A stretch of DNA of 20,632 nucleotides from SAR202 cluster bacterium (GTDB taxonomy: Bacteria; Chloroflexota; Dehalococcoidia; SAR202; CAJWER01): contig JASLXL010000029.1 of assembly GCA_030740335.1 (NCBI GenBank), forward strand, positions 1 through 20,632, read 5' to 3'. Positions 16,401-20,632 of this stretch are shown piece by piece (within the stretch, counting starts at the first letter, position 1; every line of letters starts with the position of its first letter). Below the pieces are notes generated by a model, which did not search any database, had not been told where the DNA came from, and was given only the letters and a program-made list of their open reading frames with translations. The position numbers were made by a program, and so were the translations under genes.

Positions 16401-16621
16401 CCTGCCACGGCGTTCTCGATGGACTCTGTTACGTCCGAAACCACGGCGTCAGGGTTAGCAGATGGGTAAAAGGTCGTGACGATGAGGAGAGGGAATTCGA
16501 TCTCGGGGAATAGTTCTACCTGTAAATTCGTGTAGGTGAACAGCCCGCCTGTCAACACCATCAGGATCAGAAGAACGGTCACAGAGCGGCGTCGCAACGC
16601 CAGTGTGGTCAAAAAGCTCAA
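13442..16621 (-). CDS. RND-family efflux transporter (AcrB/HAE1 or SwrC-like)
   Basis: This is a 1059-aa, 12-helix RND permease. The N-terminus has one helix (about residues 13-30), then NLQVELFPEIEFPLLIVTTFYPSANPDAV, the canonical start of the first periplasmic porter domain. A helix 2-6 bundle, a second large loop from about residue 570 and a C-terminal bundle follow. TM4 keeps the proton-relay pair Asp419-Asp420 (GRVVDDSIVVLEN). In TM10 the position of AcrB Lys940 is Thr942 (GIVVTNAIVLI), a variant I associate with SwrC/YerP-like members. The start is TTG at 16619-16621 with GGAGG at 16631-16635 nine bases upstream; no other start lies further up. No membrane-fusion protein or outer-membrane channel gene is adjacent. 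The substrate is unknown, and export of drugs, lipids or surfactants is possible. Confidence 0.93.
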   Translation of the reverse strand: MSFLTTLALRRRSVTVLLILMVLTGGLFTYTNLQVELFPEIEFPLLIVTTFYPSANPDAVVSDVTESIENAVAGLKGIDGVQTVSSENLSLVLATFVFGTDMEEAEATLSAKMSGLSFPEAVGDPRVARINPEQFPVMQFSVLSDMDVADLQEVVEKQILPVILSVDGVLDVEVSGTVDRQVFVTISPDALAEHGISLLQVAGSLQDNNVTLPAGSITEEGQTFPVRTTHTYGSLEDLNSLVVGFAGARGAEPVSSRPSPVTLSDVATVELGAGPASSLSRTNGQPSIGIGVLKSAEANTVKVTEEIKQRLAEITGLPPGVEIIALLDDGPEIQAEIDTLKDEGFYGFLFAMAVVFLFLFTVRPSILRGLTLTLRPTLVIGLSIPLSIFTGILLMGAYGMSLNFMTLGGLAISVGRVVDDSIVVLENFYRHMRVGEDRFKTALVATREVAPAITASTLTTIVVFLPLAFIKGLVGSFFLPFALTVSFALVASLIVALTAVPVVGAILLRRGDMPDVDGEDGQSELTETWMQRAYLPVLLWSLRHKAATLLIAVASTVAGLALVLVIPITLFPSGGERFLTIDMTLPPGTSIETTMSEAEEIEAKLAELVGIGQIDAYLTTIGTPEGGFSPNGSAAQGGNSSANVLVRLTEFAPEDITKNLRETFSPDESRHVAVTEIRNGPPASGLEIAVTGSDYGDISDATSALVAELAGMDGMVNVISDVAESRDEVVIRVDTNAAAAVGLSARAVAFQVNQFMVGRRVTQLHLNDSSLDVVLRGRPEDADRIDKIRDLEISGPMGSARLADIAKVALEQGPVSISRFDGRRSANIKGTITAEDTQSMARLVQQRIDSMDLPDGVEVSAGGIFADVEEGFRDIGLAMAVGVVLVYLVMAASLGALRNPFVIVMSLPLAVIGALAALALTGRTLGLPAMMGFLLLVGIVVTNAIVLIAFVEQLRERGLGLHDALIQAGTVRLRPILMTGFTTSFALFPLAAFATKSGGIIGAELATVVIGGLVSSMVLTLVVVPVVYTLMHQSIPDMASRIFRRGLHSAETDPVPAGD

Positions 16622-16695
16622 GTTAGTTGTCCTCCATGCGGTAGTGCAATACAGACCGTAACGGACGTAGTGTGGCTGTCCCGTGTCGCATAGGT

Positions 16696-17586
16696 CTACG
16701 GGGAGAGAACTACCTCGCTGAGCATTTTTTTGGTTGACATGATGTGGTTATTTAGTCGCAGAGCCTTCGGGGCTATCCCCAGAGCGAGCCCAAGCATCTG
16801 AGGCAAATGCAAAATAGGCATATCGATGGGCCTGGCAGCGGCCGATGCGGCCTGTGGCTGGAATCCATCCAGGTTCAGGTGGCACAGCGGGCACGGCGTC
16901 ACCATCGCGTCCGCGCCCCTGTCATTGGCATCGATGGTGTGGTTCGCAACCATTTTTATCGAGTTCTTCTCGTTGATAGTCAGTATGGGAAATCCACAGC
17001 AGGCGGTCTTGCCAGGGAAGTCTACCACCGTGGCCCCAAGTGCCTCGATTACCCTCTCCAGAGAGTCTTCGCGTTCGGGGTGAGTCTCAAACTCCAGAGC
17101 TGATGTCGGACGGACCAAGTAGCAGCCGTAGAAAGGGGCTGCCTTGAAACCGGTCAGCGGCGAAACCACCAGCGACTTGACCTTTTCCAGTCCCACATCC
17201 TCAACAAGCGCCCACAGCAGATGCTTCGGTTCAGCGTTACCGCTGTACTCAAGGCCCTCTTCGGCCAGGTCCGTGTTGATCGACGCCAGGTACTCCGGGT
17301 CGGCCTTGAGCCGCTCATTGGCCTGGGACATGACCCCTTGGCAGGTGCTGCATATCGTCATCAGAGGCAGCCCAGATTCCTCGGCCAGGGCCAGATTCCG
17401 CGCGTTGAGAGTGTCTGCCAGACGAAGATTCTTTTCCTGTAGTATGCCGGATCCTGTGCAGGACGCCGTGCGCATCGGCTCATAATCGAGCTCGATGCCA
17501 AGTATCTTGCAGATCTCCATGGTGGATTGGAACAGCTCTGGCGCTGCCCCACGAGCTACGCACCCGGGATAGAAGGCAAACTTCAT
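16696..17586 (-). CDS. sdhE: CCG-domain subunit of succinate dehydrogenase/fumarate reductase (SdhE/HdrB-like)
   Basis: This 296-aa protein resembles heterodisulfide reductase subunit B and the SdhE subunit of archaeal type-E succinate:quinone reductases. It has two cysteine-rich repeats. The first has Cys9, Cys43, Cys79 and Cys82, but the usual CCG reads C43-T44-G45, so one ligand is lost. The second is complete: Cys154, Cys195-Cys196 (TACCGFP), Cys231 and Cys234 (PCPLCH). In this family the second domain binds a non-cubane-type [4Fe-4S] cluster. The start ATG overlaps the sdhB stop (ATGA). The operon shows no SdhC/SdhD helices, so this subunit probably passes electrons towards quinone or another acceptor at the membrane surface. 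A separate thiol:fumarate or heterodisulfide function is an alternative. It is not the FAD-assembly factor also called SdhE. Confidence 0.88.
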   Translation of the reverse strand: MKFAFYPGCVARGAAPELFQSTMEICKILGIELDYEPMRTASCTGSGILQEKNLRLADTLNARNLALAEESGLPLMTICSTCQGVMSQANERLKADPEYLASINTDLAEEGLEYSGNAEPKHLLWALVEDVGLEKVKSLVVSPLTGFKAAPFYGCYLVRPTSALEFETHPEREDSLERVIEALGATVVDFPGKTACCGFPILTINEKNSIKMVANHTIDANDRGADAMVTPCPLCHLNLDGFQPQAASAAARPIDMPILHLPQMLGLALGIAPKALRLNNHIMSTKKMLSEVVLSP

Positions 17587-18545
17587 AGGTCACTCTCTAC
17601 TTTCTTGAAGATGCGGCGGACATTCTCTTGCCCAGGGTTTTTCTTGTGAATGATGGGCGGCATCTTGCCGCGGAGCTGCGCACGGATGCCAACAGGCAAT
17701 AGCTTGATCATCTCTGGAATGTTGAACATCCCTTTGGTCTTGAGAGGCAGCCTCAACTCGTCAACACGACCGCTGTGCTCGACCATCTCTGTGAATACGG
17801 TGGCATGGCGGGCGCCGTACGTCTTGTCATAGCCAGCCTCCATTGCCTTGTCTCTGAGAGCCATTATTCGGCCCATCGGGTCCACGCCCTTGGGGCAGAC
17901 CTCGACGCACATCATGCAGCGAGTGCAGTCCCACATTCCGCCCGGCTCGTTCAAGTCTCCGAGCCGCGACTGTGCGGCGCCATCTCGTGGGTCGCCTACA
18001 AATCGGTAAGCTTTCGCCAGCGCCGCGGGCCCCAGGAAGCTATCGTCTACCTCCAGAACCGTGCAGTCCGACACACACGCCCCGCACATGATGCAGGCCA
18101 TCGGGCCAGCCAGATCGAGCATGTCGTCGTTGTCCGCCACATACTCGTGGTCCGGGCCCGGCGCAGGTCCTTCGGGCTTGAGCCACGGGTCCACAGCCCG
18201 GACCTTGTCCCAGAACGGCTGGAAATCGACCACCAGATCCTTGATCACTTCAAGGTTGCCCGCAGGCTCAACGACTACCTTGCCGTTTTCCTTCGAGACC
18301 ACGTCAATGATTTTGGTGTTGCAGGCCAGCATCGCCTGACCGTTGACACGCATTGCGCAGGAGCCGCAGATTGCACTACGACACGAACATCGAAGTGCCA
18401 ACGTCCCATCGATCTCTTCTCGCACCTTGATCAGGCCGTCCAGTACCGTCGCCGAGTCAGACATCTCGATCTGGTAGTCCTGGTAGAAGACCTCGGGTCT
18501 GTCCGAGTCCGGGTTGAACCTCTTAACGCTGAGGGTCACATCCAT
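17583..18545 (-). CDS. sdhB: Succinate dehydrogenase/fumarate reductase iron-sulfur subunit
   Basis: This 320-aa protein is longer than the usual 230-250 because of a basic C-terminal extension after about residue 245. The [2Fe-2S] ligands are Cys55, Cys60, Cys63 and Cys75, with an extra Cys53. The first ferredoxin-like motif is Cys151, Cys154, Cys157 and Cys161 (CIMCGACVSDC). The second is Cys207, Cys210, Cys213 and Cys217 (CTRCMMCVEVCPKG). In E. coli SdhB the residue matching Cys210 is Ile209 and the centre is [3Fe-4S]. The extra Cys suggests a [4Fe-4S] instead, as proposed for type-E enzymes. A GGAG lies 7 bases before the ATG. It is flanked by sdhA (112 bases upstream, with a hairpin between) and sdhE (4-base overlap). 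Confidence 0.93.
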   Translation of the reverse strand: MDVTLSVKRFNPDSDRPEVFYQDYQIEMSDSATVLDGLIKVREEIDGTLALRCSCRSAICGSCAMRVNGQAMLACNTKIIDVVSKENGKVVVEPAGNLEVIKDLVVDFQPFWDKVRAVDPWLKPEGPAPGPDHEYVADNDDMLDLAGPMACIMCGACVSDCTVLEVDDSFLGPAALAKAYRFVGDPRDGAAQSRLGDLNEPGGMWDCTRCMMCVEVCPKGVDPMGRIMALRDKAMEAGYDKTYGARHATVFTEMVEHSGRVDELRLPLKTKGMFNIPEMIKLLPVGIRAQLRGKMPPIIHKKNPGQENVRRIFKKVESDL

Positions 18546-18601
18546 CTGCTAGCTCCAATGTTGTCTTGTGTCTTGCCGTCTTCCCATCCGAACACACGTA
18601 G

Positions 18602-18622
18602 GGGCAGGTCAGCTACCTGCCC
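18602..18622 (-). promoter_or_regulatory. Hairpin in the sdhA-sdhB intergenic gap
   Basis: GGGCAGGT (18602-18609) pairs perfectly with ACCTGCCC (18615-18622) around a 5-base loop. It lies in the 112-base gap between the sdhA stop and the sdhB start, unusually long for this operon, whose other junction overlaps. No T-tract follows on the - strand, so it is more likely an mRNA-stability element, a processing site or a dispersed GGGGCAGG-type repeat than a terminator. Confidence 0.45.
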
Positions 18623-18657
18623 TCTTTCGCACCGATCGCAGTAACCATTCAGCGCCA

Positions 18658-20331
18658 TCAGTACTTTCGAGCCTCGGGGGTCCATTGTGTAATAACTACC
18701 GGCAGGTGACTTACCTCTGGCCCTTCTGACCCACGGGTAAGCAGGATGTGCTTCAACCAGTTCTCGTCGTCGCGCTCCGGCGTGTCGATCCTGAAGTGAG
18801 CGCCCCTGCTCTCCTTGCGTTCCGGCGCTCCAGCGGCGATGGCCTCGGCACAGTCCAGCATGAAACCCAGTTCCAGGGTGAATATCAGGTTGGTGTTGAA
18901 GGTCTTACCCTTGTCCGTAACGGACACGCTCGCATACCTCTCGCGCAGTCCAACGAGCTTGGACTGCGCCTCCTCCATTCCGGCCTGCTCACGGAATACC
19001 GCCAGATGCTGGTTCATGACCTGGCCCATCTCCAGTCTCACCTGGCCAAAGCCCTCTGCATCGTCGCGGTTCAGCATCTCTTGAATGTGCTCGCGATCGC
19101 CATTGGATGCGGAGTCATTGATGGCCTTATGAGACTTGCCCTTCACCAGCCCAGCGGCGTGCTCACCGGAGCGGCGACCGAAGACCAGCGTGTCTAGCAG
19201 CGAGTTGGCCCCAAGCCTGTTGCCCCCGTGGACGCTAACGCAGGCCGTTTCGCCCGCCGCGTAGAGCCCAGGAACAATCGTCTCACCATCTACATTGGTC
19301 TTGATTCCGCCCATCTGATAGTGCATGCCAGGCCGGATCGGCACCGGTTCGTAGAGCATGTCGACGTTCGCGAAATCCTTGCCAAGCTCACGAATCTGAG
19401 AGAGGCTTTCACTGATCTTTTTCTCGCCCAGATGGCGGCAGTCTAGAAAGACGCACCCGTCCTTGCCGCGCCCCTCATTAATTTCCGTCTGCTCGGACCT
19501 GGACACCACGTCACGGGAGGCCAGCTCCATCATGTTGGGGGCGTAGCGCTCCATAAAACGCTCGCCATCCGCGTTGATCAGATAGGCGCCCTCGCCCCTG
19601 GCGGCCTCTGACATCAGAGCGCCATTGCTCTTGAGGGTCGTCGGGTGGTACTGGACCATCTCCATGTCCATGAGGGGAGCGCCGACGCGGTAGGCCAGCG
19701 ACATCCCGTCTCCGGTACAGATCAGGGCATTGGTACTGGGCTCGAAGACGCGCCCCAGACCGCCGGCCGCGATGATCACAGCCTTGGCCCGTATGACGTG
19801 GATCTCCCCGGACCGAATCTCCATCGCCACAGCGCCACAGCACTCTCCGTCCTCCATGATCAAAGAAAGGACAAACCACTCCTCGTAAACCCGAACGTCA
19901 AACTGCATCACCTGCTCGTAAAGTACGTGGAGGAGTGCCTGGCCAGTAAAATCGCCGACGTAGAATGTGCGCGCCTGGCGCTGGCCACCAAACGCCCTCG
20001 CACCCAGCTTGCCTTCTTCGTCCCGGCTGTAGATCACCCCCATGTGCTCGGTGGCAATGACCTCACGTCCAGCCTCTCTGCACATGACTTCTATAGCATC
20101 TTGGTCGCCAAGGTAGTCGCTGCCCTTGACGGTGTCGAATCCATGGTCTTCCCAGGGGTCACCACGCTCGGTCAAAGCGGCGTTGATTCCGCCTTGAGCC
20201 GCGTTCGAATGACTTCGGACGGGATGTACCTTGCTGATCACGGCGACATCGACGCCGTTCTCCCGAGCCGCGAGGGCCGCCCGCATCCCTGCTAGTCCAG
20301 CCCCAATTACCAGTACGTCGTGATCAAACAT
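18658..20331 (-). CDS. sdhA: Succinate dehydrogenase/fumarate reductase flavoprotein subunit
   Basis: This 557-aa flavoprotein oxidises succinate or reduces fumarate. [16 protein letters not shown] (residues 7-22) is the FAD Rossmann motif. [15 protein letters not shown] holds His41, the residue that carries covalent FAD in SdhA/Frd[20 protein letters not shown] and HYQMGGI supply the dicarboxylate and catalytic Arg/His positions. [24 protein letters not shown] is the C-terminal FAD-binding signature. The chain ends [10 protein letters not shown], close to the usual family terminus. The ATG at 20329-20331 has only a weak AGG upstream. It is the first gene of sdhA-sdhB-sdhE. Succinate oxidation versus fumarate reduction cannot be told from sequence. 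The adjacent TCA genes favour succinate dehydrogenase. Confidence 0.96.
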   Translation of the reverse strand: MFDHDVLVIGAGLAGMRAALAARENGVDVAVISKVHPVRSHSNAAQGGINAALTERGDPWEDHGFDTVKGSDYLGDQDAIEVMCREAGREVIATEHMGVIYSRDEEGKLGARAFGGQRQARTFYVGDFTGQALLHVLYEQVMQFDVRVYEEWFVLSLIMEDGECCGAVAMEIRSGEIHVIRAKAVIIAAGGLGRVFEPSTNALICTGDGMSLAYRVGAPLMDMEMVQYHPTTLKSNGALMSEAARGEGAYLINADGERFMERYAPNMMELASRDVVSRSEQTEINEGRGKDGCVFLDCRHLGEKKISESLSQIRELGKDFANVDMLYEPVPIRPGMHYQMGGIKTNVDGETIVPGLYAAGETACVSVHGGNRLGANSLLDTLVFGRRSGEHAAGLVKGKSHKAINDSASNGDREHIQEMLNRDDAEGFGQVRLEMGQVMNQHLAVFREQAGMEEAQSKLVGLRERYASVSVTDKGKTFNTNLIFTLELGFMLDCAEAIAAGAPERKESRGAHFRIDTPERDDENWLKHILLTRGSEGPEVSHLPVVITQWTPEARKY

Positions 20332-20367
20332 TTACGCCTGCCCCGGTACTCATAAATTCTTGCGTGA

Positions 20368-20396
20368 AATATATCACCTACTTCTCGCGCCTACAA
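20368..20396 (-). promoter_or_regulatory. Putative promoter of sdhABE
   Basis: On the - strand, TTGTAG (20396-20391) and TATATT (20373-20368) are separated by exactly 17 bases. The -10 matches the sigma-70 consensus at five of six positions and the -35 at three. The -10 lies 37 bases before the sdhA ATG, leaving a leader of about 30 bases. The gap to the divergent gene at 20512 leaves room for both promoters. Confidence 0.38.
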
Positions 20397-20473
20397 GACT
20401 CCTGTCTCGTAGATAATGATCAGAATCGTGCTCTAGGCCCCTCACCGCGTACACCCAACCCATCTCCACTTCC

Positions 20474-20482
20474 TGATATACT
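20474..20482 (+). promoter_or_regulatory. Putative extended -10 promoter of the enoyl-CoA hydratase gene
   Basis: TGATATACT at 20474-20482 fits an extended -10 (TGnTATACT, five of six in the hexamer). No good -35 is seen 17 bases upstream, which is tolerated for extended -10 promoters. Transcription would start near 20489, just ahead of the SD at 20501-20505. Confidence 0.32.
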
Positions 20483-20511
20483 TCTCGGTCTATCCCCACT
20501 AGGAGCGCGCC

Positions 20512-20632
20512 GTGTCCTTCGAGTTCATCACCTACGAAAAAAGCGACCGAATCGCCCGAATAACCATCAACCGGCCCAAGAACCTTAATGCTCTGCACCC
20601 CCCGGCCAGCGCCGAGCTTCGGCAGGCCTTCG
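20512..20632 (+). CDS. Enoyl-CoA hydratase/isomerase family protein, N-terminal part (3' end outside window)
   Basis: The gene starts with GTG at 20512-20514, 6 bases after a clear AGGAG SD (20501-20505), and runs off the right edge after 40 codons. It begins MSFEFITYEKSDRIARITI and continues NRPKNLNALHPPASAELRQAF. The pattern of a short strand pair followed by xITINRPKxLNAL is the conserved opening of the crotonase superfamily. The HPPASAEL segment is where the first helix begins. Catalytic Glu residues and the oxyanion hole lie beyond the window, so hydratase, isomerase or other crotonase activity cannot be told apart. It is divergent from sdhA. Confidence 0.85.
   Translation, partial: MSFEFITYEKSDRIARITINRPKNLNALHPPASAELRQAF

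Noticed and set aside
19645..20295. 216-codon + strand open frame opposite sdhA
   Set aside because: It lies entirely antisense to the conserved SdhA coding region and lacks any recognisable motif.
20430..20445. CCCCTCACC near the right end as a third, inverted copy of the hairpin repeat
   Set aside because: The CT/GA stem-loop part of the element is missing, so the match is only nine bases.

Overview
The window is a gene-dense bacterial chromosome segment of moderately high GC with no tRNA, rRNA, phage or IS genes and no gap over about 300 bases. Gene content suggests a marine or environmental Chloroflexota of the Dehalococcoidia/SAR202 type: a FAD-dependent oxidoreductase and a ceramidase-like hydrolase, a transcarboxylase-type biotin module, a succinate dehydrogenase with a CCG-domain subunit instead of membrane anchors, and several TTG starts backed by good Shine-Dalgarno sites. 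This taxonomic guess is inference from gene families, not from a marker gene.

Layout. 1-605: 3' end of sbcD (Mre11-type nuclease). 732-2087, + strand: a TlpA-like Tat/lipobox thioredoxin, a four-helix CopD-like membrane protein, and a 60-aa Trm112-like zinc-ribbon protein. 2157-5453, - strand: folP and folK (folate synthesis, 4-base overlap), then a FAD-dependent oxidoreductase with a short hairpin repeat on each side. 5731-11750, + strand: a central-carbon block with an acyl-CoA carboxyltransferase (12S/PccB type), a small linked subunit, a pyruvate/oxaloacetate carboxyltransferase fused to a biotinyl-type domain, isocitrate dehydrogenase and malate dehydrogenase, closed by a 16-bp perfect hairpin. 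11890-13332, +: ceramidase-like hydrolase. 13442-16621, -: RND transporter. 16696-20331, -: sdhA, sdhB and sdhE. 20512 to the end, +: start of an enoyl-CoA hydratase family gene.

How it fits together. The carboxyltransferase genes together look like a transcarboxylase that could join the methylmalonyl-CoA/propionyl-CoA pool to pyruvate/oxaloacetate. Isocitrate and malate dehydrogenases and the SdhABE complex supply TCA steps around the same pool.

Main oddities. The biotinyl-domain motif reads AMNM, so the lysine that should carry biotin is Asn. SdhB has an extra cysteine exactly where a [3Fe-4S] cluster would become [4Fe-4S]. SdhE has a degenerate first CCG motif. A perfect dyad fills the spacer of a promoter that abuts the biotinyl-fusion gene. 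A terminator-like hairpin lies in the leader of the carboxyltransferase operon. The apparent N-terminus of the FAD oxidoreductase is translated repeat DNA.
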